Below the pieces are notes generated by a model. It had not been told where the DNA came from and searched no databases. It worked only from the letters and a program-made list of their open reading frames with translations. The position numbers were made by a program, and so were the translations under genes. A stretch of DNA of 51,522 bases from an uncultured bacterium (GTDB taxonomy: Bacteria; Fidelibacterota; Marinisomatia; Marinisomatales; UBA1611), in NCBI GenBank assembly GCA_913020665.1, contig CAJVZI010000008.1, forward strand, positions 1-51,522, given 5' to 3'. This document shows positions 1 to 9,340 of this stretch, one piece after another. Each line of letters starts with the position of its first letter. Position 1 is the stretch's first letter.

Positions 1-1780
1 ACATTACACCATCCATAGCTGCGCCTGTTCCTCCTTGTGTCCCTGCGATCGGCACTGCCGTAGAATCATTTGCAACTCTAAAGACCTGGTGGAGATCACT
101 ACTGGTTACAAATAGGCTCCCATTACTACTCAAAGCAATATCTGATGGTGAGTCTAATATTCCAGGCTTTAGCAGCATAGCCTTCTGCCCTTTAAGGTCA
201 AACTTATGGATTGATCCATCTCCCTCAAATAGAACCACAACCTCACCCTGAGGATTGACACAAATACTTGTAGGCGCTGTCGGCTCTCCTTGGAGAACGA
301 TACCATCCTTATCTCTTGATGCTGAAAAAACAGTATTGAATTCACCCTCATATATCTTATATATGGAATGAGCGTATTTATCTGTAACATATAGCTCACC
401 CAAATATCCAGAGGCAATACCCCCTGGAAATATCATGGCATCTTTAAAAGACTCATTTTCTATAGCATTCAGAGGATGCAGGTCTTGACCAAGTCTAAAT
501 ACTTTCTGCCTATTCCCAGCAGCTACGACCAATGACCCATCTGAGTCTATGCCTACCGACTCAGGGTAGCGCAGGGTGCTATCTGCATAAGGACTAAGTA
601 CTATTGGCTCTGCGATCCAACGGCTTGAAGGTTCACCTGCATAGATATCATTTAAAGTAAAGTAATGGAATTCTAATTCAGAATAATCATTTATACCCCA
701 TGCTAATACTTGACCTGCCTGCTCGAGATAGGCATTCTCTGCCGCACAATCATAGCCCTGACAATTAAAATTGTATCTTAAGGTCGTATCTACCACTTCC
801 GTAAAAAAAAGAGTATCGATCGCTGTAACCGTCTCATAGCGACGGTAGACAAGATGAATTTCCATTCCCCCAGTAGTGTCACCTACTATGTCTTTAACAA
901 TGGTATCAATAGGCGCTTCCTGAAAACCTGATCGGTCATCATTAACAGATAAAGTATCTCTGTAGACCAATAAGACCGTATCTGGTTCCAGCCTTGTGCG
1001 CTGATATAGTTTGTTGACCTGAACCTCATTGGGGATCTTTCTATTAGGATCTAGAATATTTTTTATACCTCGGTCTTGCAAAAAATCAAAAATAAAAGAA
1101 TTAATAATTTCCACTTCCATGGGATTGAGTCTTTGCTTATTCAACGGCTGTATTGTTAAATAATCTGCATTTATAACGGTCTCAGTTAGTGGTTCTCTGT
1201 ATTCTTCGACAGGTTCATCTACAACAGTAAAGGTTGATATATTTTCTTGATCTTCCTGAACAGCATCTGAAAAAGCAGTGACATATGATTCATCGATAGG
1301 AGCTTCTACTGTAATAATTAACGAATCACTATCAGTACTTCCAACATGGTTCTGTACCCTAAGAGAAACAGAAAATTGTGTATCTTTTGTCACATTAGGA
1401 ATATCCAGTTCAATATACTTATTGCGAGTGATGATCCTTTTTATGCTTGTTTTACTATCTGCACTAAAGTCGCCGGTCTCTGCAGGTGTATAGGGGATCA
1501 AAGCATCTGATTCATCATAGTCGTAGTCTTCCTTGAATATCAAATTAGGTGCGAAGGTCCATTCGTATGAAAGGGAGCCATTCTGTGGTTTTGAGCGCGA
1601 TGCATCAAGAATGACCGTTGTCAGAGGCGAGGCATTAATATCTCCACCTAGGTCGGCTTTAACTGCGCGGGATTTGATCCTAGGAACATTAGCTTCATCA
1701 TAGAGCAATTCCTGCCCATTAATATCGGCTAAGCCAAAAAGAATTATTAATATCCAATAATATATTTTTCTTAATACCAT
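1..1780 (-). CDS. Secreted NHL-repeat beta-propeller protein with PKD-like domain (C-terminus cut by window edge)
   Basis: An open frame of about 593 codons begins at ATG 1780 and runs off the left edge without a stop, so it is partial. The N-terminus is a signal peptide (MVLRKIYYWILIILFG, then ...NGQ). Residues about 35-130 look like a PKD/Ig domain (LDASRS, YEWTF). The last visible third has at least four NHL-type propeller blades with recurring phrases such as PESVGIDSDGSLVV, FPGGIASGYLGELYVTD, PTSICVNPQGEVVV and PSDIALSSNGSLFVT, and it ends in an AGTQGGTG motif typical of NHL loops. NHL propellers usually mediate protein or ligand contacts on surface or periplasmic proteins. The gene lies 150 nt downstream of the cadherin/barrel gene on the same strand, so it may be the last member of the GldLM-like unit or have its own promoter. 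Function is not known. Confidence 0.8.
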   Translation of the reverse strand, partial: MVLRKIYYWILIILFGLADINGQELLYDEANVPRIKSRAVKADLGGDINASPLTTVILDASRSKPQNGSLSYEWTFAPNLIFKEDYDYDESDALIPYTPAETGDFSADSKTSIKRIITRNKYIELDIPNVTKDTQFSVSLRVQNHVGSTDSDSLIITVEAPIDESYVTAFSDAVQEDQENISTFTVVDEPVEEYREPLTETVINADYLTIQPLNKQRLNPMEVEIINSFIFDFLQDRGIKNILDPNRKIPNEVQVNKLYQRTRLEPDTVLLVYRDTLSVNDDRSGFQEAPIDTIVKDIVGDTTGGMEIHLVYRRYETVTAIDTLFFTEVVDTTLRYNFNCQGYDCAAENAYLEQAGQVLAWGINDYSELEFHYFTLNDIYAGEPSSRWIAEPIVLSPYADSTLRYPESVGIDSDGSLVVAAGNRQKVFRLGQDLHPLNAIENESFKDAMIFPGGIASGYLGELYVTDKYAHSIYKIYEGEFNTVFSASRDKDGIVLQGEPTAPTSICVNPQGEVVVLFEGDGSIHKFDLKGQKAMLLKPGILDSPSDIALSSNGSLFVTSSDLHQVFRVANDSTAVPIAGTQGGTGAAMDGVM

Positions 1781-1930
1781 TTTCAGACCAGAATAGGGTT
1801 ATTATCCAGAAAAAATATATTCAAGTGTGAACCGAATATCAATCTGTATTATTTACAATAATATTATATACAAAATAGATCCATTTTAATATTAATCGAT
1901 TGAAATGGACCAAGAGACCAGATTCTTCGT
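1781..1930 (-). promoter_or_regulatory. Intergenic leader with possible -10 box
   Basis: This gap separates the cadherin/barrel gene from the NHL gene. On the minus strand a TATAAT hexamer lies at 1863-1868, about 80 nt before the NHL start. No convincing -35 box stands 17 nt upstream. An imperfect hairpin with 7-bp arms TCCATTT/AAATGGA sits at about 1882-1911, without a T-tract. An independent promoter for the NHL gene is possible but weakly supported. Confidence 0.25.
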
Positions 1931-4216
1931 TTAGAAATTTGCTCTATAATTCAGGCCAAACCAGAACTTGGATTCTGGCATCCAGTTACCCGTGAGGTTG
2001 CTATTTTTAGATAGGCTTGTAAACGATAATCCAATATCATCAGATATGTTCAGTTTTAAGATGGTGATCATATTTAGTTCTGATATATATTGAAATGATA
2101 ATTCATAGAAAGGGACACTGGATAGGGATATGAAGTCAAATAATGCTACTTTCTCAATGAGATTTGGTTTTTCACCTATATTTCCTAATAGGTCAAAACG
2201 AATATAAAAAGAATTCAATCTTGTAAAAGAATTACCCTCATCATTTAGGTCTGTATTTTGATAAAAGGTTCTTTCATACATGTCTTGACCAGAGCTTATC
2301 GCTTGCTTCCTATTATCTTTCAGCCTGTGTGCTACTTTCATATAGTGAAAGCCTGGGGAGGCCGTCAGTCTACCAATAAAAGGGAGTTTTAAGGGAACCT
2401 GTACAGTTGTGGCAGCCAAAGCATAACTATCAAGTATATTTAAATTCTCAGTGGAATCTTGGATATTACCTAGATCACTACCAAGCCCATCTAAGGAAGT
2501 TAATTTTGCCCCTGTGCTAGATGGATAAAATGTAAATCCAAAGAGACCATGGAAGTTGGTTCTTGTACTAAAAAGATTATCTATGTTACCTCTAGCATAA
2601 AGTCCTAAATAGTCTGCTGAGGGGACATCAACACTTCCATAGTCAGAGGTGGTAAGATCAAATGCAAATGGAACTCTAAAACCAAACTCTGAGCGTTGTG
2701 TCGCTATACCAAATTCACTTGACCCCGCTACTAGTCCTGGCAGTCCGATCAGAGGATTACCAACTCTCATATTAGTAGCATACTGGAGTAAGTTAGAACG
2801 AATAGATAACGACGATAATGATATCCTAAAATTATTAGTATGCCATACAGAGAACTGAGAACCATAGCCAGCCATCAACCTTTCTCTCTCATCCTTGTGA
2901 AAAACCGTCTCTGAATCACTAGTTAAATATTGGTTCCTATCGATCAAAACCTCTTGTATATCTTGGCTAAAGACCCAATCTACCTTTTCTCTATCGATGA
3001 CAGTATAGCTGAGTCCGTTACCATACCAGATCTCATGAATTTCATTGCCACTTCCTTTTTGTTGAACAATGATCACTTGATCGGTCTGTCCCATTTCTAC
3101 GATAGCTGTCCCATCTTCCTCCTCAATACCAGTCTCTCTAGTATTATCATCAGCATAATTCATTTTGATATAAGCCTCTATCGCTTCTTCCATCAGAATG
3201 TGATAAGGTTGATGATCTACGGTCCATGCAACAAATTTCCGTTTGTCCATCGGCTTTATTTCTTTCTCTACTGCATCCATTAAAGTGACAGTAATGGTGC
3301 CTGAAACAGACAATTTTTTATCTTTACTGTCAATTGCTTTATAATTCACTTTATAAATATTGTTCTTATCATTATCTAAAGGATTTTCAAAATCAGGAAG
3401 CTTTAAGAAAGCAAGATCCCCTCTAGAGGTTATCTTAAATGCACGTCCATCTTCGCCTTTTTCAAGCTTGTATTTAATATTATCCTGTCCTGAATCAAGA
3501 TCTTGTGCCTTTATCCTTGTAACGATCTTCCCAGCATCCTCAGCATGCTTTACTTTCATATTGGCTTTACTCACCAGTACCGGGGCCTCATTAACATCAT
3601 CGATACTTATTTCTAGGGTTCCCACCATGGATTCCTTTTCAGAATCAGAGACCTGTATGGAAACAGAGTAAGAATTTTTTTCCTCAAAATCAAAAGGTCG
3701 TTTTGAAAGAAGATTCGATCCATCAAGGCTAAAATCAGGCTTATTATCTCTAGATAAACTGAATTGATAGGAATCTTTTTCATCTGGATCATCCACACCT
3801 AGTTTCCCAATGATAGTACCTGCGGGAATATTCTCATCGATGCGATTATTATCAATTGTGATACCTGTAGGGGGGTCATTCATGGGGTTGACATTTACCT
3901 TGACCTGGGCGCTACCACTGGCAGTACCTATATCAGCTTTGTATTTGAAAGCATCTACACCATTCTTATCTGTATCTGGGGTATATATAATAGTATTTTT
4001 CTCGATCTTAACAGTTCCAAACTGTGGATCTTCAATGATCTCTAGGATAAGATTACTTTTATCTTTGATACCATCATTCTTTAAAACCTTGATAGTTACA
4101 GACCCATCTTCATCTACTTGAGCATTATCATTCTTTAATTCTAACCCACCATCTTGAGCATATATGAACGATCCTAAGAAGAGTATGGGTATTATTTTGG
4201 TAAAATAAATTTTCAT
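1931..4216 (-). CDS. Cadherin/tandem-Ig domain protein fused to an outer-membrane beta-barrel
   Basis: The open frame extends to 4228, but I prefer ATG 4216 because an AGG lies just upstream and the signal peptide (MKIYFTKIIPILFLGSFIYAQ) begins there. Residues about 24-112 form a tandem-95/VCBS-like domain (VDEDGSVTIKVLKNDG). About 116-212 and 214-315 are two cadherin-like domains (DENIPAGTIIGKL, DVNEAP). About 315-455 is an acidic linker domain I do not recognise. From about 460 the sequence alternates like membrane beta strands and ends in ...LNYRANF, with the terminal Phe typical of barrels inserted by the BAM system. It lies 17 nt after the previous gene in a co-directional unit with GldL- and GldM-like genes, suggesting an outer-membrane component of that machine. 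It could instead be an adhesin or a PorP/SprF-like barrel; I cannot decide. Confidence 0.8.
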   Translation of the reverse strand: MKIYFTKIIPILFLGSFIYAQDGGLELKNDNAQVDEDGSVTIKVLKNDGIKDKSNLILEIIEDPQFGTVKIEKNTIIYTPDTDKNGVDAFKYKADIGTASGSAQVKVNVNPMNDPPTGITIDNNRIDENIPAGTIIGKLGVDDPDEKDSYQFSLSRDNKPDFSLDGSNLLSKRPFDFEEKNSYSVSIQVSDSEKESMVGTLEISIDDVNEAPVLVSKANMKVKHAEDAGKIVTRIKAQDLDSGQDNIKYKLEKGEDGRAFKITSRGDLAFLKLPDFENPLDNDKNNIYKVNYKAIDSKDKKLSVSGTITVTLMDAVEKEIKPMDKRKFVAWTVDHQPYHILMEEAIEAYIKMNYADDNTRETGIEEEDGTAIVEMGQTDQVIIVQQKGSGNEIHEIWYGNGLSYTVIDREKVDWVFSQDIQEVLIDRNQYLTSDSETVFHKDERERLMAGYGSQFSVWHTNNFRISLSSLSIRSNLLQYATNMRVGNPLIGLPGLVAGSSEFGIATQRSEFGFRVPFAFDLTTSDYGSVDVPSADYLGLYARGNIDNLFSTRTNFHGLFGFTFYPSSTGAKLTSLDGLGSDLGNIQDSTENLNILDSYALAATTVQVPLKLPFIGRLTASPGFHYMKVAHRLKDNRKQAISSGQDMYERTFYQNTDLNDEGNSFTRLNSFYIRFDLLGNIGEKPNLIEKVALFDFISLSSVPFYELSFQYISELNMITILKLNISDDIGLSFTSLSKNSNLTGNWMPESKFWFGLNYRANF

Positions 4217-4233
4217 ATAACCTGCCATAAAAA

Positions 4234-5988
4234 TTAAAAGTTCACAGTAAAATATGGAGAAATGATCATAGAACCACCACCAGAACCAGCTTCATCTGGA
4301 CGGCTACCAGGGTACCATTTCCACTTGCTTTCCGGGTCATCTCTCTTGTCACTGAACTCAATAAAAGAATTATTTGGATAGAGCGTAAGATCTAGACCTA
4401 TGTTGACCATTCTCCAGACATTATGCTCTAGTCCAAAGGAATAGGCTTTAAAACCACTTGGTGAAACATTGAATTGAAGATATGCTTTAGAGCGTTTGCT
4501 ATCTGTTACTCCTTCTACTTTAGCATAAAGACCGATAGAGTTCGAACCTGTCACACGATCTGTAACCTCATGATCACTAATAACATCATTCCATCTGGCA
4601 TGAACAAATTGCACAAAGGAAAGACCCGCTTTTAATCGCATAGATGCAAAAGGTTGACTGACCTTCAGTTCTTTGCCTCTACCTTTTCTAGCTTTTACAG
4701 TACCTGTAGCCGATCTTATCAATCGCTGGTCTTGTGATGAAAATTTATCAATGGATCTTGTGAGTGTCTTTTCACCATCCCATTTCAAGCGCTGTAAGAA
4801 TTTCTGATCTTCCGGTGATAATTCTTTCTTTTTAAATACCATCGTAAAATTATCACTTTTGCGTAATAATGTGACCTTATCACGCTTGTTCTCTTTTAAT
4901 ACAGCTTTTACAGTGCTACCACTTGAGGTGGACCATTCTCTTCCTTTATCAGCCATCTTATGTGCTTTATCATCTCTATCTACCAATATAATTACAGAGC
5001 CCTCTTCATCTAAACTTTGAAATAACCCTGAAAATTCTTCATCTTCTATCTTCCATGTCCTGCTCTTTGATATCTCTTTTTCTGAACGTGCTTTTTCTTT
5101 TTTCTGGTCTTTTATCTTGGACCCATAGTTTGAATCTACTTTTCTATTGATCTGGAAAGTATTACTCCAATATAACAGTCCACTGCTAGCAGGTACGACC
5201 ATATGCTTTCTACTAAAAACTTTTTTATGATCATATTCTTGGCCATCAACGTCCATGTAATTGACCTGCCCGCCAAGGGTATGGGTATCAAATTTGAATC
5301 CAAAACCCAGGTTGCCTTCGACTGGATGACCAATACCTTCTGCAACAGATTCAGTATTACCTGGAACGATCAAATAAGTACTTACTATATCATTTGATAG
5401 ACCCAATATCAGATTCTCTGATAATTGACGTGAAAGACCTAGGTCTGGAAAACCCTGCTCTATTCTAAACGCGAGGCTGTTACTCTTTTGCCGGATGAAA
5501 ACCTTCATTGCTGAGCTAACACTTATCTGAGAGTTCGACCACCAAAAAGCATCTCTTGCATCTTTAAAACTTCTTTCTTTAAAAATATTATCTACAGTGC
5601 TGAATTCTTCGAGTTCCGAGAGATCTCTTCGACTCACATCCTTCCACTTATATTTTCTAGAAATAATTGTATTGAGTTGGACAGGATCCATTTTTTCAAT
5701 CTCTTTCATATCAAAAGATTGGTATTCACCCATTTGATAATTTTTTGCTTTTAGTTTTTTCAATTCCACATTATCTGAGGTGACATCCAGTTGGACAATG
5801 ATAGAGTGGGATGCTTGAATGGAGTTTTGTTCCACTTTATCTACCTTTATCAAATGATCAATATAAGATTCAATAAAATCACTATTGATAGTGGGGTCTA
5901 CTATTTCCCAGTAAATGGACTCCTGAGCACTGAGTAACGAACCGGTGATCAAGAGTATGATATTTAATTTAATTCTATTAATAATCAT
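4234..5988 (-). CDS. Outer-membrane protein with internal SHD1-like repeats, downstream of GldM-like gene
   Basis: The frame is open from 6036, but ATG 5988 is preferred because the signal peptide (MIINRIKLNIILLITGSLLSAQ) starts there. That start overlaps the upstream stop by 11 nt, implying translational coupling. Numbered from this start, residues 24-150 are a soluble domain (QESIYWEIVDP). Residues 150-285 and 445-584 are strand-rich, barrel-like halves, and the protein ends in ...ISPYFTVNF. Between them lies a highly charged Lys/Glu linker and two SHD1-like modules (about 310-349 and 350-400) with RTW, REW, KVTLLRK and ELSPEDQKFL. By position it replaces GldN/PorN in a gldKLMN-type order, but I see no clear GldN motif, so I leave the function open. 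Confidence 0.8.
   Translation of the reverse strand: MIINRIKLNIILLITGSLLSAQESIYWEIVDPTINSDFIESYIDHLIKVDKVEQNSIQASHSIIVQLDVTSDNVELKKLKAKNYQMGEYQSFDMKEIEKMDPVQLNTIISRKYKWKDVSRRDLSELEEFSTVDNIFKERSFKDARDAFWWSNSQISVSSAMKVFIRQKSNSLAFRIEQGFPDLGLSRQLSENLILGLSNDIVSTYLIVPGNTESVAEGIGHPVEGNLGFGFKFDTHTLGGQVNYMDVDGQEYDHKKVFSRKHMVVPASSGLLYWSNTFQINRKVDSNYGSKIKDQKKEKARSEKEISKSRTWKIEDEEFSGLFQSLDEEGSVIILVDRDDKAHKMADKGREWSTSSGSTVKAVLKENKRDKVTLLRKSDNFTMVFKKKELSPEDQKFLQRLKWDGEKTLTRSIDKFSSQDQRLIRSATGTVKARKGRGKELKVSQPFASMRLKAGLSFVQFVHARWNDVISDHEVTDRVTGSNSIGLYAKVEGVTDSKRSKAYLQFNVSPSGFKAYSFGLEHNVWRMVNIGLDLTLYPNNSFIEFSDKRDDPESKWKWYPGSRPDEAGSGGGSMIISPYFTVNF
4789..5061 (-). other. Two SHD1-like repeats inside the outer-membrane protein
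   Basis: The translated segment starts with RTW, is followed by a KxHKM-type end, then restarts with REW and ends KVTLLRK...ELSPEDQKFL. This matches the recollected pattern of SLA1 homology domain 1 (R-x-W-[S/T/D]...KVxLxxxDGxxxxVxxxxLSxEDQxxL). A third degenerate tail (FSSQDQRLI) follows. SHD1 is known from yeast Sla1, where it binds NPFxD peptides, and occurs in many planctomycete and verrucomicrobial proteins. Assignment is by eye only. Confidence 0.5.
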
Positions 5989-7420
5989 AATATTCGAACT
6001 CATTATCTGAAATGGTCTCAGCTTTATATTTATCAACCACTTTTATCCTTAGCTCAGTTGTTTCTCCAAACTGCGGCTCATCCATTTCAAAACTATATTT
6101 TGCTACTCTCCTGTTACCTATCCGCTTTTCTGGTTGCTCTTCTTCAAGCTTTCCATAAATGCCAGACAGAGGGACAACTGCTTTTTTTCCATTTTTATTT
6201 CCATAGGTGGTCACAGTCAATAGCATGTTGTTAGAACCTTTGCCCATCCTTTTAAACTCTAGCTTTGGAGGAGGAACTTTTTTAACCTTCACTTCATAGA
6301 CCAGGTCTTTGACTGGATTCCCATCAACATATGTCTCAAACTTGACCTGTCCACGACTTTTTGGCTTAAGCTTTGCTTCAAAAGAATTGAAGGTCTTGGT
6401 ATTGACAGCAGAGCCAGATATTTTGACAGATATTCTATCTCTGTCAACGTCTTTCACTCTACTATCAAACACATAAGTTTCACCAATATATATCTCTTTC
6501 TCCTCTGCTGGAGAGCTATACTGAGGGTCAACAACAACTATTTTTGCTGAGGTAATACTTGATTTTTTATCTCTTTTTCTAAAACCAACTATCTCTACCG
6601 TTCCACTACCAGTGCCTTTACCCTTAATGAACGCTCGGGGCAGACCAGACACTACTTCTTTTACAAGGTCTTTACCGCTTGAAAGTTCAACATTAAAGTC
6701 CGCATCAGAATTGACACCACCAACACTAAACGGAATTTCCCAATTTAGTCCCTTTAATACAGTATACTTTTCTTTATCAAAAAGAACAAAAAATTCAGCT
6801 TGTTGACCATCCATGTAAATAAGTGTAACTGGGGTATCGAATTGACGGCTTATGGAAAAACTTCCTTCTCTGGAAACCTCACTATCAATTATTTTTAATA
6901 ACTTATCCGTTATTTTGTAATCCCCAAATGCAGTTGACCAGTTATCATAGGTCACTGTATCAATGTCTGGGATGAATTTGATACCTAGCTCAACATTAAA
7001 TGGTTGATTCAAATACTGCTCTTCAACTGAATTAAGACTGACCTTTGCCATGTATCTATTCGCGCTACCTTGATCTGTAAAAGGCTCAACAGTAACCGAG
7101 TCTAACTCCCAACTGTATTCTTCATCAACGCTAACCTCCTCACCTTCGACTGCAATGATCGAGGTAGTAAAACTGGGTTCAAATTCTATTGTCCCGGGTT
7201 TATATTGTCCGTCAAGATCAAAGAATAATCGGTAATTGTCAGGATCTTCATAATTTGATTCGATATTACTTATTTCTACCAGAGTTTTCAGTTTATCATT
7301 TGCGACACTCTTTAGAATATCTTTCTGCCTCTGCATGTAGATACTAAGTTCCCCCTCGATTGCGAATAGACTTAATATTGCACCAAGATTTATGAGAAAA
7401 TAAACTTCTACTTTTTTCAT
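5978..7420 (-). CDS. GldM/PorM-like periplasmic motor protein
   Basis: This 480-residue protein has one N-terminal membrane helix (about residues 4-22) followed directly by a helical segment and a long periplasmic part. From about residue 75 onward it reads as successive Ig-like beta domains (boundaries near 200, 300 and 390). It lacks a lipobox and a cleavage site. Its layout of a single helix plus stacked periplasmic domains, and its place 10 nt after a two-helix GldL-like gene, fit GldM. In type IX secretion and gliding, GldM spans the periplasm and transmits proton-motive work from GldL to the outer-membrane GldKN ring. Sequence identity to characterised GldM is not obvious by eye, so the call rests on architecture and context. 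A TonB-like or other ExbBD-type partner protein is an alternative. Confidence 0.6.
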   Translation of the reverse strand: MKKVEVYFLINLGAILSLFAIEGELSIYMQRQKDILKSVANDKLKTLVEISNIESNYEDPDNYRLFFDLDGQYKPGTIEFEPSFTTSIIAVEGEEVSVDEEYSWELDSVTVEPFTDQGSANRYMAKVSLNSVEEQYLNQPFNVELGIKFIPDIDTVTYDNWSTAFGDYKITDKLLKIIDSEVSREGSFSISRQFDTPVTLIYMDGQQAEFFVLFDKEKYTVLKGLNWEIPFSVGGVNSDADFNVELSSGKDLVKEVVSGLPRAFIKGKGTGSGTVEIVGFRKRDKKSSITSAKIVVVDPQYSSPAEEKEIYIGETYVFDSRVKDVDRDRISVKISGSAVNTKTFNSFEAKLKPKSRGQVKFETYVDGNPVKDLVYEVKVKKVPPPKLEFKRMGKGSNNMLLTVTTYGNKNGKKAVVPLSGIYGKLEEEQPEKRIGNRRVAKYSFEMDEPQFGETTELRIKVVDKYKAETISDNEFEYYDY

Positions 7421-7430
7421 GTTCTACAGC

Positions 7431-7829
7431 CTAATCTTTGATGGCTTTGGTTAATATTTCGTTCACCTCTTTTTTGATCTCAGCTCTAACCTTTCCTTTT
7501 GATAGGTTTGAGAGCCCTTCACCCATTTCAGCAACCTTAATGACCGCCTTTGTTAGTTCCGAAAGTTCCTTACTGTCCATATTACCTACTCCACCGGATG
7601 ACTGGACATCTCCACCACCATCTGGTCCAAGATTATATATACTTTGTGCGTATAGTAGTAGTAAGAAAAACTCAAGTATTAATGCCCCCATGGATAGATA
7701 GGTCATTAGACCAATATGATCTGGGTCTAGCGTTGCAATGACGGATCGAAATCCAACGATAATAAGTAGAAAAGCTGCTCCACCATATACCATGGCAGTT
7801 CTAGCATTCATATCTGATCTAATTTTCAT
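7431..7829 (-). CDS. GldL/PorL-like inner-membrane proton-motor stator protein
   Basis: This 132-residue protein has two membrane helices, about 13-34 (AMVYGGAAFLLIIVGF) and 39-62 (LMTYLSMGALILEFFLLLLY), then a Gly/Ser linker and a Lys/Glu-rich cytoplasmic tail with two helices. Helix 1 contains Arg28 where GldL carries Lys in its IVGALFK segment. Helix 2 contains Glu53 inside GALILEFF, matching the buried Glu of GldL helix 2, which is essential in the proton pathway. The tail is shorter than in Flavobacterium GldL, whose total length is about 215. A clear AAAGGAA ribosome site precedes ATG 7829. The gene sits directly before the GldM-like gene, as in gldLM. This is the strongest single clue that the locus encodes a proton-driven envelope motor. 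Remote homology only. Confidence 0.65.
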   Translation of the reverse strand: MKIRSDMNARTAMVYGGAAFLLIIVGFRSVIATLDPDHIGLMTYLSMGALILEFFLLLLYAQSIYNLGPDGGGDVQSSGGVGNMDSKELSELTKAVIKVAEMGEGLSNLSKGKVRAEIKKEVNEILTKAIKD

Positions 7830-7866
7830 TTTAATTTCCTTTATTAATTAAGAATTATCTTAAGAA

Positions 7867-9270
7867 TTATTCAACTGTTAGAGAGTGAGTAAAAGATTGA
7901 GAGTAGCATCCATTATTATCTTCATGAATCGTATATAATAACTCGTATTGTCCGGCTTGGACCGAAGTAGGCATAGCAGTCACCTCACCATTTGATTGGT
8001 CGTATGATATCCAAAAAGGAGGATTATCAATTGTGAATCTAATGAGATCTTCATCTACATCTTCCCATTGGACTGTCCATGTAGATGTTTCATCTGATGG
8101 AATAGTAGCTGGCAATTGGCCACTGTTAAGAAATTGTGGTTCATGATTTTCCAGGACAACCATTGTGAGTTGGTAGGTGGTGTCCTGCGGAATGTTTTCC
8201 CTATTGTCAGTAATAGAGAAAGTGATCTGCTGAACTCCATCTTGTGCATCGTTATTTGTTGGGGTAGATACACATCTTAATACTAAGCTTGGTGTTTTAG
8301 TGATGTTACTATTAAGGTCTATGGTCAACCATCCAATATCCTCATTATGATCAACGGTAAGTAGATCAAATTCATTTCCACCATTAAAATCATATAAAAT
8401 ATTATCCGGGTCTCTTGCAACATAGGTTAATATTTCATCAGATATTTGGTAACATCCCACACGAAAGGAGTGAGTAGGTAAAAAAGATTGTAAATAGGGT
8501 CTTTGATTTGATCTCACCTCAAAATTCATATCAACAGGCACATCAAATTCACCATCAGAGATCGTGAGAAGAAATGAACCTGTCCCCACATCATTGTTCC
8601 CCCAATCGGGTGTGCCTGACATGGTGGCCGTTTTCCCATTTATATCTATGGTCAACCAATCAGGTTTCTCTGTTGAAATAGTAAGTTCTGGAGTTTGATC
8701 ATTATCCTCATCGTCCCAGTATAGTGTGCCTGTGAAGGGAATTTCAATATCTGCTACTATAGATGGTTGATAATTTGATTGCTCTTGACCATTAGAATTC
8801 GTCCAAAATGGTGATTCATTCACATTTGTGATTTCAATTACAACATCAAAATCACTTGTTTTTTGATCTGGGTTATCATCGGTAACAGTAATTGTGATCG
8901 TGATATCTTTTGAACCAGCTAGGGACTCATAATCGATAGAAGCACTTGTCTCGAGGTCATAGCTCGATCCATCATTCACAATTGTGAAATAGCTACCAGT
9001 ACTTTGGCTCTTTATCTCGAAAAGAAATTCATCATCAGGGTTTGCATCGGTCGCATTTAATCTACCTATGGTTATCCCGGGAGCAGAATTTTCAGGCAGT
9101 TTTGCCTTTTCATCATCTAGAATAACGTTGTTCTCATCCCAGATGATCGCCCCAAGTGGGGCAACAGATTCATTGCTCTGATTATTACCAGGGGCTGCAA
9201 CTTCAACATCCTCGCATCCTGTAAATATTAAGAGCGTTAAAAGAATATATATTTTTAAATAATTATTCAT
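7867..9270 (-). CDS. Cadherin-domain outer-membrane lipoprotein (position of GldK)
   Basis: The N-terminus is a lipoprotein signal (LLTLLIFTGC, acylated Cys19) followed by an acidic, Asn/Ser-rich linker. Residues about 45-150 form a cadherin-like domain (LPENSAPGITIGRLNATDANPDDEF, quoted in parts: PENSAPG, ATDANPDD). Three further dystroglycan/CADG-type Ig domains follow (PDWLTIDINGKTATMSGTPDW, then YVARDPDN, then WVQWEDVDED). Residues after the Cys suggest export to the outer membrane. It is the first structural gene after the regulator and lies 37 nt before the GldL-like gene. In canonical gldKLMN operons that place is held by the lipoprotein GldK, but this protein has no formylglycine-enzyme-like domain, so it would be a functional analogue at most. 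Confidence 0.75.
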   Translation of the reverse strand: MNNYLKIYILLTLLIFTGCEDVEVAAPGNNQSNESVAPLGAIIWDENNVILDDEKAKLPENSAPGITIGRLNATDANPDDEFLFEIKSQSTGSYFTIVNDGSSYDLETSASIDYESLAGSKDITITITVTDDNPDQKTSDFDVVIEITNVNESPFWTNSNGQEQSNYQPSIVADIEIPFTGTLYWDDEDNDQTPELTISTEKPDWLTIDINGKTATMSGTPDWGNNDVGTGSFLLTISDGEFDVPVDMNFEVRSNQRPYLQSFLPTHSFRVGCYQISDEILTYVARDPDNILYDFNGGNEFDLLTVDHNEDIGWLTIDLNSNITKTPSLVLRCVSTPTNNDAQDGVQQITFSITDNRENIPQDTTYQLTMVVLENHEPQFLNSGQLPATIPSDETSTWTVQWEDVDEDLIRFTIDNPPFWISYDQSNGEVTAMPTSVQAGQYELLYTIHEDNNGCYSQSFTHSLTVE

Positions 9271-9340
9271 AGCTTTTGAATTTAAACATTTTTATGATTG
9301 AAAATTAATGTTGATATAACAAATTATAAGTACACTTTTA

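Noticed and set aside
4234-5988. Calling the third structural gene gldN/porN
   Set aside because: Position fits, but the protein is twice the GldN length, has barrel-like halves and SHD1-like repeats, and shows no clear GldN motif.
7867-9270. Calling the cadherin lipoprotein gldK
   Set aside because: It has a lipobox and the right position but no formylglycine-enzyme-like fold signatures; only functional analogy is possible.
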